64,000 bases of DNA. It comes from Corylus avellana (taxonomy: Eukaryota; Streptophyta; Magnoliopsida; Fagales; Betulaceae). The position numbers and the translations under genes are program-made. The number at the start of each line of letters is the position of its first letter. Position 1 is the first letter of the stretch. Positions 47,220-59,477 of this stretch are shown piece by piece. Where the stretch lies: the NCBI RefSeq assembly GCF_901000735.1, contig NC_081541.1:32134060-32198059 (forward strand). Reading direction: 5' to 3'. A model generated the notes under the pieces. The model had not been told where the DNA came from. It saw nothing but the letters and a program-made list of their open reading frames with translations, and searched no databases.

Positions 47220-49109
47220 TGTTGATGACAGTATTTCGAGAAGTGACGTTGCAAGAAGTTCGAGGAGTCGTTAGCCTGCAAAAGAGGAAAATTAGGATAA
47301 GAGCTGTCGAGGTATGCCGACGGGAATAGCTCTGATGCCTAAGTCAGTGTTTGTAAAGGGAGAGCAATTAAGCAATAAGAGCTTGAGAGAATTGTGATCA
47401 CTAAATAATGAACTAGAGCTTCTCTTTTATAGGCATCATGTAGCAGTTGTCATTCCCCCATTCTCGGCCCCACGTTCCTGAGGATCCACTATGCATAATG
47501 CGTGGCGAAGTGGATTATGGGTCGTGGGTTACTCCACGATCCTGAGATCGTGGGTTTGGAGAGTGGCTTGGCCACGCTTATGTTAGACGTGGGTTCCCAA
47601 GTTATTCTCAGGTGCATGTGTCTCGGTAGTCTATCCCCTCTAACAGTGAGTCGGGAAGCGAGATCTTCATTCTGCTTCTTCGAGGCATCCATGGTTTCGG
47701 TCATACGCTTCATGTGATCTTCCAGTGAAGCGATTCAAGTGTTCGGATCATTTGATGTCCCAGGATTTCCAGCATCGTCTCTAGAGCGTGTAGTCACCAT
47801 GTCGGATTTTAAGTGTTAAGAACTGATGAAAATCAAGTTTCCATAGATGGCGCCCAGTTGTTGATGATAGTATTTTGAGGAGTGACATTGCACTAAGTCC
47901 AAGGAGTCATTGGGTTGCAAAAGAGAAGAATTAGGATAAGAGCTGCCGGGGTGTGCCAGTAGGGGATAGCTCTGATGCCTAAATTAGTGTTTTGAAGAGG
48001 GAGAGCAATTAAGCAATAAGAGTTTGAAAGAATTGTGATTACCAAATAATGAACTAGAGCTTCCCTTGCATCAGGTAGCAATTGTCATTCCCCGATTCTC
48101 GGCCCCACATTCCTGAGGATCCACTGTGCATAATGCGTGGCGAAATGGATCATGGGTCGTGGGTTTGGAGAGTGGCTTGGCCACGCTTATGTTGGACGTA
48201 GGTTCCCGAGTTATTCTCAGGTGCACGTGTCTCGATAGTCGATCCCCTCTAGCAATGAGTCGGAAAGCGAGATCTTCATTCTGCTTCTTCAAGGCTTTCA
48301 TGGTTTCGGTCATACGCTTCTAGTGAAGCGATTTGACCGTTCAGATCATTTGATGTCTCAGGATTTCTAGCATCGTCTCTAGAGCATGTAGTCACCATGT
48401 TGGATTTTAAGTGTTCAGAACTGATGAAAATCAAGTTTCCACAGATGGCGCCAAATTGTTGATGACAGTATTCTGAGGAGTGACATTGCACAAAGTCCGA
48501 GGAGTCGTTGGCCTGCAAAAGAGAAAAATTAGGATAAGAGCTGCCGGGGTGTGCCGGCAGGGGATAGCTCTGATGCCTAAATTAGTGTTTGTAGAGGGAG
48601 AGTAATTAAGAAATGAGAGCTTGAGAGAATTGTGATTACCAAATAATGAACTAGAGCTTCCCTTTTATAAGCATCAGGAAGTAGTTGTCATTCCCTGATT
48701 CTCGGCCCCATGTTCCCGAGGATCCACTATACGCAATGCGTGGCAAAGTGGATCATGGGTTACTCCACGATCCTGAGATCGTGAGTTTGGAGAGTGGCTT
48801 GGCCACGCTTATGTTGGACGTGGGTTCTCGAATTATTCTTAGGTGCACGTGTCTCGGTTTGGCGCTGATAGTTGGACCACATTGAGGTGAACGTGAGGGC
48901 TTTGCTTGGGCACTAGATGCATCCCACATTCATTAGTGAACGTGGGTTTTCTTTACTTGCCGAAGGACTATTGTACCCGCGGTGAAAAGACTGTCATGCC
49001 CCACGGTGGGTTAGGTTTGCTTCTATCTGGGCCTGTCTTTAGTGGATTTGCACATTGGACCAGGCCTAGAGGTCTGTTGGGCTTAGAGTGGCCGATCCAT
49101 TACCCAACA
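47220..49109 (-). mobile_element. Rearranged LTR retroelement with reiterated LTR-PBS-gag units (copy 1)
   Basis: The ends are TGTTG and CAACA, flanked by an exact 5 bp duplication AACTA (47215-47219 and 49110-49114). On the minus strand the order is as follows. A full LTR of about 653 bp (49109-48457, with TATAAAAGG-like TATA near 48663-48672) comes first, then a primer-binding site beginning TGGCGCCATC, then a short gag start (MVTTCSRDDA...) fused at CGAGACACG to the 3' part of another LTR (48234-47859). A second PBS (mutated to TGGGCGCC) and gag start follow, fused to a last LTR part (47626-47220). TGGCGCC fits a tRNA-Asp-type primer (inference). There is no pol region. The element is a deletion/template-switch derivative, non-autonomous. 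Confidence 0.85.
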
Positions 49110-49233
49110 AACTATTCATTTTTTTTTTTCAAATCATTTACATTAGGCTCGACATTTTAGTTATATATACTTTCAAAATTCCGTTTAAATACTATTTTTC
49201 AAAGGTTTCTTTATTCTTTCTCCAATAATGTAC

Positions 49234-49706
49234 TAGGGCTAATAATTTTTTACACAACATGCGAACTCGACACGAAATTATAGGGTTAGGGTTTGGCATC
49301 GGATTGGCCTGCTTGACCCGTCAATAAATGGGTCATAAACGTGTCGACCGGCATGACCCGTTTATGAAATTATATATATTTCATATAACAAATACATGTA
49401 AAAACTGGTTGAACATGACCAACAGGTCATGTTCGGGTCAAAATGGGTTAAACGGATTGTATTGTGTTAGCTCAAATAAGTTAAACATGTCGTGTTTGGG
49501 TCCAAATGGGTCAAACGAGTTGATATGTTTGTGACCATTTTATTAAAGGTGTCAAGCGGGTTGTGTCAAGTCTCTCACGAGTTGTACTCGATTTAAGACT
49601 TCGACCCATTTAGCTAAATAGATCTTGTTCGTGTTTACCGTTATCAAATTTGGTGGTAAAGCGGGTTGGCCCGAACCCAATCCACCAACCTATTTTGCCA
49701 GCACCA
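49234..49706. mobile_element. hAT-like non-autonomous element, copy 1
   Basis: Begins tagggctaataa and ends near ttttgccagcac, with internal gacccgt, gggtcaaa and gtcgtgttt words shared with the element at 11807-12635. The same insertion is present at 55608-56080. No transposase. Confidence 0.55.
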
Positions 49707-50444
49707 CGATGCATCGGCTTAATGTGTTTCTTAGAAATCCTATTTTATATAGGTGATTGTTCTTCACTCTTATATTTGTTATGTTCCTAGCATTTTTCAA
49801 GTTATGTGATATTTTTCCTAGTATATGCGTGAGAAAGAAATATGAGGATAAAAGATAACAAAATAGAGAAAAGTGAATGCTCTAAATACTTTAATATTCT
49901 TTTACACTTGGTAAGCGAAAATATCAACTAAATTTGAAGAGTACTGTTTTTGCAAACCAAATAGTCTAAAAGCATGTTTAGGATTGTGTTTGAGAAATAT
50001 AGCTTTTAAGTAAAAAAAAAAAAGGTTTTTTTTGGCAAAAGTTTCATTTTTTAAGTTTTTGCAAAAAATGTGTTTTGACCATTTAGGCTGTTTCGACCCT
50101 TAAAAGCGATTTCAATTCTTTTTACCAAACATGTACTTTTTATCTTTTCAAACGGTTTTTTTTAATGTTAAACGCATTTTTAAGCCTCTCAAATGCACAC
50201 TCAAAGAGACTCTAACAAATTAGTGAGCATAATGCAAACCTTAGATCGTCATAGCATTATTTGCAGTCTCACCAAAATTATTTTTTGGTTATTTTGGTGA
50301 GCTAATTTGGTGAAAAAGCCTTAAAACTTTCATTTTCAACCTCACCAATTTGACCCAAAAAAATAGTAAGTAAATAGTACTCCCTATTAATAGTGATATT
50401 CACTCACCAAATGAATAAAAAAAAAAAAAAAAAAGTTTTTCTTT

Positions 50445-50786
50445 GAGGAATGATAGAGACAACTTTTTGACACAACTTTGGCCAAACTTTTATTTTATTT
50501 GGTCATTTTAAAAAAAAATTCTAAAGTAATAATAGCCTATGTGGTCCTTTTTTTCTTTGATAGTTTTTTATATATTAAAAAAAAATGGTACTTTTCTTTA
50601 GAAAAATTGTCATTATTATGAAGAAAAATACCTTTTTTTACTAAAAAAAAAAAATACTAAATAAAAAAGGACCACATAGAATGTTATTATTTAGAATTTT
50701 TTATTTTATTTTATTTTTAAAAATTACCAAACAAGAGAAAAGTTAGGCCAAAGTTGTGTCAAAAAGTTGTATCTCTATCATTTCTC
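50445..50786. mobile_element. Palindromic MITE, copy 1
   Basis: The left end gaggaatgatagagacaact mirrors the right end agttgtatctctatcatttc. Internally acacaactttggcc mirrors ggccaaagttgtgt, and tatgtggtcctttttt mirrors aaaaaaggaccacata. About 342 bp, no coding capacity. Copy 2 is at 56819-57160. An open frame of 73 codons at its right edge is incidental. Confidence 0.75.
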
Positions 50787-52349
50787 TTTTTCTTTTCACA
50801 TTTTTTCTTTTTTTGTTTATAACGAGGCTAAGGAGTGGTAAACAATAAAATTTATAGTGCATTTGGCATTGATATTTCATAAACAAAAAGTACAATTTTA
50901 AACCAAATCCCAGAAAATTAATTATTTCGGATTCGTTTTTTAAAAAATTACAATTTGAAAACACAGAAAATTAGAGTTTTCATATTGCAAGGAAGGAAGT
51001 ACTTTTTTAAAAACGCACAATTTTAAAAGCTAAATCGCGATTTTGCCAAACGTTTAACTGCGTTTTTAAAAATCACATTTTCAAATCCCACATCGTTATT
51101 TTGAAATTACAATCCTAAATAGACCCTTAAACTAAATGAGAAAGATAATAAACCTACAAGTTAATAGAATGGAGCGGTAATACGTAGAATACAAAATGGT
51201 AACAAAATATATAGATTTGATTACAACCAAAACCTAAATGAGAAATATTCTTAAAGGAAAATAAACCAACCCAATGAAATATATATTCTAACGTCAATCC
51301 TCAAACTCAATGTAAAAGCTTCCAAAGTTTGAGTTTGGAAAGAGAATGAAATAATTTTTATTTTATTTTATTTTTTTGAATGGGATATGGTTCGAAATGT
51401 AAAGACCTAGGGAGTGCCGGGGACAAGGCCCAAAGTTTTTCTTTTGTTTTTCTTCTAATTTTAGCCCCTAAATTGTTTCCCTCTTAAAATTGAACTTCTA
51501 GTTCTGTCCTTGACGACAAGCATCAAAAGTAAATTGTGAGCGTGATAAACATAACAAAATCGATGTCAACTCACATGACCAATAATCCGATGCTAACCTC
51601 AACGAAGCGTTTGGTGTGCTGTTTTTGCCAAAAAAAAAAAAAAAAAAATTGCACAACCGGATAAGATATGTGAAATGCCCGGAGCCGGAGGTGATGACAT
51701 TTGTATAGACTCCAACTTTGGTAAAGTGCAATGCTAACCTCAATAAAGCGTTTGGTGTGCTGCTTTCATAGAGAAAAAAAGGCCAAAGAAACAGTTAAGT
51801 GAGGGGGAAAATGACATGGGCGATAAAAGGATAATTATGAGAGGCACTGTCATACCATGTAGAATTTTATACAAAATATAAAATATGATAATTATAACGA
51901 AAGGAAAGAGTGAGAGAGAATAACAAGTAGAGCTAGATGTTGAATTTTGAAAGTATATTAAACTATATTACAATGCTCTCTGTTTATAAAGAGGCTAATG
52001 AATTGTAAACAATAAAACCTAAACTAAATAAATAGGAGAATAAATCTACAAATAAAATAAAGCCTTAATATACCAACTTCATATATATATATATATATAT
52101 ATATATAAACAATCCAAAATAAAACATTTAATTTTCTCTTTTCAAAATAAAAACATTAGCTTTGTCAAAATAAAAAATAAAACATTAACCAATAGCCCAA
52201 AATATAAAACTATTTAAAACTCCTTTTATCTATATGTCTCATCAACATATATATATTTTTTAAAAAAATAAATAAATAAAACACCATTTAAAATGCATTA
52301 ACAAACGGAACTATACTTTTCGTTTATCTTCTTTTATTATTATTTTTAG

Positions 52350-52761
52350 GGAAATCTCTCATATTCATTCATTAAAAAAAGATCAAGAGCATAAAGCTCT
52401 GATAAATTATAACCAAAGCTATGAGATTACAATGTCATAGAGACAAACATAAAAATCTTACAATCATGCCCTATCTATGACTTCAACATTCGCTAACTCA
52501 TATTCAAACTTCAATTATAGAACATATCTACTCCAGGCAAACTGAATCTAATACATAGGTAACCCATATCCTCAACTTTTATTTTCTTGGCCATGGGAGT
52601 AAAACCCTCACATCAAAACTAATCCTCCTCGACCCAAAGGACAGGATAAAAACCTTCACCTCAAAAATTGCTTGTGAAAAGTAGATTTAAGAAGAAGTCA
52701 AACCCTTAATTAAAAAAACAAAAAAAAAAAAAAACAAAAACAATACAAAAACACAATAAAA
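52350..52761 (-). other. Possible LINE 3'-tail-like sequence (also at 58490-58904)
   Basis: On the minus strand the text runs ttgtctctatgacattgtaa, atttatcagagctttatgct and tcttgatctttttttaatga, then an A/T-rich end. This resembles the 3' tails of plant LINEs. No ORF2 sequence is evident next to it. Low certainty; it could also be an ordinary transcript tail. Confidence 0.3.
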
Positions 52762-52861
52762 NNNNNNNNNNNNNNNNNNNNNNNNNNNNNNNNNNNNNNN
52801 NNNNNNNNNNNNNNNNNNNNNNNNNNNNNNNNNNNNNNNNNNNNNNNNNNNNNNNNNNNNN
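52762..52861. other. Assembly gap, 100 N
   Basis: Exactly 100 N, the conventional placeholder for a gap of unknown size between scaffolded contigs. It sits at the boundary between the two copies of the 6 kb segment. Confidence 0.99.
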
Positions 52862-53569
52862 TTTGCTTAAACTTAAAATTAACATGTCGACTAAGTTGGT
52901 TCGTTAAAGCAATGTTAATAATAAGATAAATAATATAATTTATTCTATTTTTAACAATCCTTTAACTATATTTATGGTTAATGGATGAATTTACATCGAA
53001 TTTGGGTTGAGTTCACAAATTTAATAGTTGATATAATGAATTTGTATGATAAAATGAAAAAAAAAAAAAAAATGTATATATATTGACGTCAATCATTCCA
53101 CTAATAATAAAGTGTATATGTTGTTGTGTCATTTAAAAATTTCAAATGATATGGTACAATATGATACCACTAACACCGTTAGATGCAAGGATCTTATTCT
53201 CTTGGTTGGCATTACCCTAACCACCACGCTGGCAGTCATTGTAACCCCTAGATCACATAGTTAGAGAGACAAGATTTGCGTCTTCAAAGGTGGTTACTAC
53301 CACCCCTAGAGGTTCAACGGGAGTGACTGACCACCCCTTTACCTCCAAGGGGGTGGTCAGGCACTCCATGGTAATGATTGTACAATTTTATTTATTTTTT
53401 AATAGATGTGGGAGTGTTATGTCGTACCTAAGCTAATTGTATGAAAATTATTTTACTTCTAATATTTTCCTTCTATAAAAAATTCTTTTAAAAAAATTAA
53501 CATTAACATCAGCTCAACAAATTTACTATTTATTTTAATTAAAAAAATAACATTTTTCTATTTTAACTA

Positions 53570-55483
53570 TGTTGATGACAGTATTTCGAGAAGTGACGTT
53601 GCAAGAAGTTCGAGGAGTCGTTAGCCTGCAAAAGAGGAAAATTAGGATAAGAGCTGTCGAGGTATGTCGACGGGAATAGCTCTGATGCTTAAATCAGTGT
53701 TTGTAAAGGGAGAGCAATTAAGCAATGAGAGCTTGAAAGAATTGTGATTACTAAATAATGAACAATAGCTTTTCTTTTATAGGCATCATGTAGCAGTTGT
53801 CATTCCCCGATTCTCGGCCCCACGTTCCTGAGGATCCACTGTGCATAATGCGTGGCGAAGTGGATCATGGGTCGTGGGTTACTTCACGATCCTGAGATCG
53901 TGGGTTTGGAGAGTGGCTTGGCCACGCTTATGTTAGACGTGGGTTCCCAAGTTATTCTCAGGTGCATGTGTCTCAGTAGTCTATCCCCTCTAACAGTGAG
54001 TCGGGAAGCGAGATCTTCATTTTGCTTCTTCGAGGCATCCATGGTTTCGGTCATACGCTTCATGTGATCTTCCAGTGAAGCGATTCAAGCGTTCGGATCA
54101 TTTGATGTCCCAGGATTTCCAGCATCGTCTCTAGAGCGTGTAGTCACCATGTCGGATTTTAAGTGTTAAGAACTGATGAAAATCAAGTTTCCATAGATGG
54201 CGCCCAGTTGTTGATGATAGTATTTTGAGGAGTGACATTGCACTAAGTCCAAGGAGTCATTGGGTTGCAAAAGAGAAGAATTAGGATAAGAGCTGCCGGG
54301 GTGTGCCGGCAGGGGATAGCTCTGATGCCTAAATTAGTGTTTTGTAGAGGGAGAGCAATTAAGCAATAAGAGTTTGAAAGAATTGTGATTACCAAATAAT
54401 GAACTAGAGCTTCCCTTTTATAGGCATCAGGTAGCAGTTGTCATTCCCCGATTCTCGGCCCCACGTTCCTGAGGATCCACTGTGCATAATGCGTGGCGAA
54501 ATGGATCATGGGTCGTGGGTTTGGAGAGTGGCTTGGCCACGCTTATGTTGGACGTAGGTTCCCGAGTTATTCTCAGGTGCACGTGTCTCGATAGTCGGTC
54601 CCCTCTAGCAATGAGTCGGGAAGCGACATCTTCATTCTGCTTCTTCATGGCTTTCATGGTTTCGGTCATACGCTTCATGTCATCTTCTAGTGAAGCGATT
54701 TGACCGTTCAGATCATTTGATGTCTCAGAATTTCCAGCATCGTCTCTAGAGCATGTAGTCACCATGTTGGATTTTAAGTGTTAAGAACTGATGAAAATCA
54801 AGTTTCCACAGACGGCGCCAAATTGTTGATGACAGTATTCTGAGGAGTGACGTTGCACAAAGTTCGAGGAGTCGTTGGCCTGCAAAAGAGAAAAATTAGG
54901 ATAAGAGCTGCCGGGGTGTGCCGGCAGGGGATAGCTCTGATGCCTAAATTAGTGTTTGTAGAGGGAGAGTAATTAAGAAATGAGAGCTTGAGAGAATTGT
55001 GATTACCAAATAATGAACTAGAGCTTCCCTTTTATAAGCATCAGGAAGTAGTTGTCATTCCCTGATTCTCGGCCCCATGTTCCCGAGGATCCACTATACG
55101 CAATGCGTGGCAAAGTGGATCATGGGTCGTGGGTTACTCCACGATCCTGAGATCGTGAGTTTGGAGAGTGGCTTGGCCACGCTTATGTTGGACGTGGGTT
55201 CTCGAATTATTCTTAGGTGCACATGTCTCGGTTTGGCGCTGATAGTTGGACCACATTGAGGTGAACGTGAGGGCTTTGCTTGGGCACTGGATGCATCCCA
55301 CATTCATTAGTGAACGTGGGTTTTCTTTACTTGCTGAAGGACTATTGTACCCGCGGTGAAAAGACTGTCATGCCCCACGGTGGGTTAGGTTTGCTCCTAT
55401 CTGGGCCTGTCTTTAGTGGATTTGCACATTGGACCAGGCCTAGAGGTCTGTTGGGCTTAGAGTGGCCGATCCATTACCCAACA
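53570..55483 (-). mobile_element. Rearranged LTR retroelement (copy 2, same insertion)
   Basis: Same element in the second copy of the segment, with the same TGTTG/CAACA ends and the same AACTA duplication (55484-55488 on the right). Here the middle gag-start frame is uninterrupted (54765 downwards: MVTTCSRDDAGNSETSNDLN, then QIASLEDDMKRMTETMKAMK, coiled-coil-like). In copy 1 an 11 bp deletion breaks it. After RGDRLS the frame runs into LTR sequence and is not real coding. Confidence 0.85.
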
Positions 55484-55607
55484 AACTATTCATTTTTTTT
55501 TTTCAAATCATTTACATTAGGCTTGACATTTTAGTTATATATACTTTCAAAATTCCGTTTAAATACTATTTTTCAAAGGTTTCTTTATTCTTTCTCCAAT
55601 AATGTAC

Positions 55608-56080
55608 TAGGGCTAATAATTTTTTACACAACATACGAATTCGACACGAAATTATAGGGTTAGGGTTTGGCATCGGATTGGCCTGCTTGACCCGTCAATA
55701 AATGGGTCATAAACGTGTCGACCCGCATGACCCGTTTATGAAATTATATATATTTCATATAACAAATACATGTAAAAACTGGTTGAACATGACCAACAGG
55801 TCATGTTCGGGTCAAAATGGGTTAAACGGATTGTATTGTGTTAGGTCAAATAAGTTAAACATGTCGTGTTTGGGTCCAAATGGGTCAAACGAGTTGATAT
55901 GTTTGTGACCATTTTATTAAAGGTGTCAAGCGGGTTGTGTCAAGTCTCTCACGAGTTGTACTCGATTTAAGACTTCGACCCATTTAGCTAAATGGATCTT
56001 GTTCGTGTTTACCGTTATCAAATTTGGTGGTAAAGCGGGTTGGCCCGAACCCAATCCACCAACCTATTTTGCCAGCACCA
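55608..56080. mobile_element. hAT-like non-autonomous element, copy 2
   Basis: Counterpart of 49234-49706 in the second copy of the duplicated segment, differing by a few bases (for example gtcgacccgc here against gtcgaccggc). Confidence 0.55.
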
Positions 56081-56818
56081 CGATGCATCGGCTTAATGTG
56101 TTTCTTAGAAATCCTATTTTATATAGGTGATTGTTCTTCACTCTTATATTTGTTATGTTCCTAGCATTTTTCAAGTTATGTGATATTTTTCCTAGTATAT
56201 GCGTGAGAAAGAAATATGAGGATAAAAGATAACAAAATAGAGAAAAGTGAATGCTCTAAATACTTTAATATTCTTTTACACTTGGTAAGCGAAAATATCA
56301 ACTAAATTTGAAGAGTACTGTTTTTGCAAACCAAATAGTCTAAAAGCATGTTTAGGATTGTGTTTGAGAAATATAGCTTTTAAGTAAAAAAAAAAAAGGT
56401 TTTTTTTGGCAAAAGTTTCATTTTTTAAGTTTTTGCAAAAAATGTGTTTTGACCATTTAGGCTGTTTCGACCCTTAAAAGCGATTTCAATTCTTTTTACC
56501 AAACATGTACTTTTTATCTTTTCAAACGGTTTTTTTTAATGTTAAACGCATTTTTAAGCCTCTCAAATGCACACTCAAAGAGACTCTAACAAATTAGTGA
56601 GCATAATGCAAACCTTAGATCGTCATAGCATTATTTGCAGTCTCACCAAAATTATTTTTTGGTTATTTTGGTGAGCTAATTTGGTGAAAAAGCCTTAAAA
56701 CTTTCATTTTCAACCTCACCAATTTGACCCAAAAAAATAGTAAGTAAATAGTACTCCCTATTAATAGTGATATTCACTCACCAAATGAATAAAAAAAAAA
56801 AAAAAAAAGTTTTTCTTT

Positions 56819-57160
56819 GAGGAATGATAGAGACAACTTTTTGACACAACTTTGGCCAAACTTTTATTTTATTTGGTCATTTTAAAAAAAAATTCTAAAG
56901 TAATAATAGCCTATGTGGTCCTTTTTTTCTTTGATAGTTTTTTATATATTAAAAAAAAATGGTACTTTTCTTTAGAAAAATTGTCATTATTATGAAGAAA
57001 AATACCTTTTTTTACTAAAAAAAAAAAATACTAAATAAAAAAGGACCACATAGAATGTTATTATTTAGAATTTTTTATTTTATTTTATTTTTAAAAATTA
57101 CCAAACAAGAGAAAAGTTAGGCCAAAGTTGTGTCAAAAAGTTGTATCTCTATCATTTCTC
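56819..57160. mobile_element. Palindromic MITE, copy 2
   Basis: Same element as 50445-50786 in the second copy of the segment, identical as far as compared by eye. Confidence 0.75.
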
Positions 57161-58904
57161 TTTTTCTTTTCACATTTTTTCTTTTTTTGTTTATAACGAG
57201 GCTAAGGAGTGGTAAACAATAAAATTTATAGTGCATTTGGCATTGATATTTCATAAACAAAAAGTACAATTTTAAACCAAATCCCAGAAAATTAATTATT
57301 TCGGATTCGTTTTTTAAAAAATTACAATTTGAAAACACAGAAAATTAGAGTTTTCATATTGCAAGGAAGGAAGTACTTTTTTAAAAACGCACAATTTTAA
57401 AAGCTAAATCGCGATTTTGCCAAACGTTTAACTGCGTTTTTAAAAATCACATTTTCAAATCCCACATCGTTATTTTGAAATTACAATCCTAAATAGACCC
57501 TTAAACTAAATGAGAAAGATAATAAACCTACAAGTTAATAGAATGGAGCGGTAATACGTAGAATACAAAATGGTAACAAAATATATAGATTTGATTACAA
57601 CCAAAACCTAAATGAGAAATATTCTTAAAGGAAAATAAACCAACCCAATGAAATATATATTCTAACGTCAATCCTCAAACTCAATGTAAAAGCAATTGTG
57701 AGCGTGATAAACATAACAAAATCGATGTCAACTCACATGACCAATAATCCGATGCTAACCTCAACGAAGCGTTTGGTGTGCTGTTTTTGCCAAAAAAAAA
57801 AAAAAAAAAATTGCACAACCGGATAAGATATGTGAAATGCCCGGAGCCGGAGGTGATGACATTTGTATAGACTCCAACTTTGGTAAAGTGCAATGCTAAC
57901 CTCAATAAAGCGTTTGGTGTGCTGCTTTCATAGAGAAAAAAAGGCCAAAGAAACAGTTAAGTGAGGGGGAAAATGACATGGGCGATAAAAGGATAATTAT
58001 GAGAGGCACTGTCATACCATGTAGAATTTTATACAAAATATAAAATATGATAATTATAACGAAAGGAAAGAGTGAGAATAACAAGTAGAGCTAGATGTTG
58101 AATTTTGAAAGTATATTAAACTATATTACAATGCTCTCTGTTTATAAAGAGGCTAATGAATTGTAAACAATAAAACCTAAACTAAATAAATAGGAGAATA
58201 AATCTACAAATAAAATAAAATAAAATAAAGCCTTAATATACCAACTTCATATATATATATAATCCAAAATAAAACATTTAATTTTCTCTTTTCAAAATAA
58301 AAACATTAGCTTTGTCAAAATAAAAAATAAAACATTAACCTATAGGCCCAAAATATAAAACTATTTAAAACTCCTTTTATGAATATGTCTCATCAACATA
58401 TATATTTTTTAAAAAAATAAAAAATAAATAAAACACCATTTAAAATGCATTAACAAACAGAACTATACTTTTCGTTTATCTTCTTTTATTATTATTTTTA
58501 GGGAAATCTTTCATATTCATTCCTTAAAAAAAGATCAAGAGCATAAAGCTCTAATAAATTATAACCAAAGCTATGAGGTTACAATGTCATAGAGACAAAC
58601 ATAAAAATCTTACAATCATGCCCTATCTATGACTTCAACATTCGCTAACCCATGTTCAAACTTCAATTATAGAACATATCTACTCCAGGCAGACTGAATC
58701 TAATACATAGGTAACCCATATCCTCAACTTTTATTTTCTTGGCTATGGGAGTAAAACCCTCACATCAAAACTAATCCTCCTCGACCCAAAGAACAGGATA
58801 AAAACCTTCACCTCAAAAATTGCATGTGAAAAGTAAATCTAAGAAGAAGTCAAACCCTTAATTAAAAAAAAAACAAAACAAAAACAATACAAAAACACAA
58901 TAAA

Positions 58905-59477
58905 AAAGCTTGCAAGCAGCTACAACAGCTAGGGCGATGGAGGCAAAACGCACTGGCCAGCGCGTGGTGGACGAAATGGAGCCATTTTGCGCCGATGGGC
59001 AACTAAGGGGCCGGAGAGCATGTTGGGCCGGCGTGTGGCTGAGCAAAACTAGTTGAAGATACTAGATCTATATTTAAAAAACTAGATCTAAAGCCCAACC
59101 AATTTTAGGGAGGTGAAGAGCAACACAACACAGTGGACGGCGGACGGAGATAGCACAATATAAGAAAAGGGATGGCCTGAGCAATTAGACTGATCGAGAA
59201 AAAAAAAAAAAAAAAAAAAAGGGCGAATGGGGGAGAAAAGAAGATGGGAGTAGGGGGGAGGGGTCCTCCCCACATGTTTTTTCTCTCAAAGTTTCCTGCT
59301 AGAGAGAAAACCTAGGGCCGGTGAATAACACTTTTCGTTCATCTTCTGTGTAAAAGAAAAACAAAACTTTTGGCATGCATATAGAAACAAAATAAAAATA
59401 AAAATGTAAGATGTAAAGTATTGTCATTTTTACATTCTTAACAATCTCATATCAACATTTTTCTTAAAATAAGGATG
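58905..59477. other. GC-richer patch and AT-rich flank, no gene recognised
   Basis: 58910-59045 is noticeably GC-rich (ggcgatggaggcaaaacgca, ggccggagagcatgttgg) but has no recognisable protein in any frame. An A run of about 22 follows at 59199-59220. Confidence 0.4.

Larger units (their letters stand above)
46513..52761. repeat. Duplicated 6.2 kb segment, copy 1 (left of gap)
   Basis: Begins tttgcttaaacttaaaatt and ends at the gap with acaatacaaaaacacaataaa. The same sequence reappears after the gap at 52862-58904, in the same orientation and order (initial offset 6349). Differences are sparse: single-base changes such as G46677 against A53026, small indels, and one 212 bp block (51320-51531) that is absent from copy 2. 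Contents: a rearranged LTR element, a hAT-like element, MITEs and AT-rich filler; no host gene. Confidence 0.93.
52862..58904. repeat. Duplicated 6 kb segment, copy 2 (right of gap)
   Basis: Partner of 46513-52761. It lacks the 212 bp block present in copy 1 at 51320-51531 (join at 57693/57694, with aaaag microhomology). It retains an 11 bp piece (within cgcttcatgtcatcttctag near 54675) that copy 1 has lost between cttc repeats. Confidence 0.93.
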
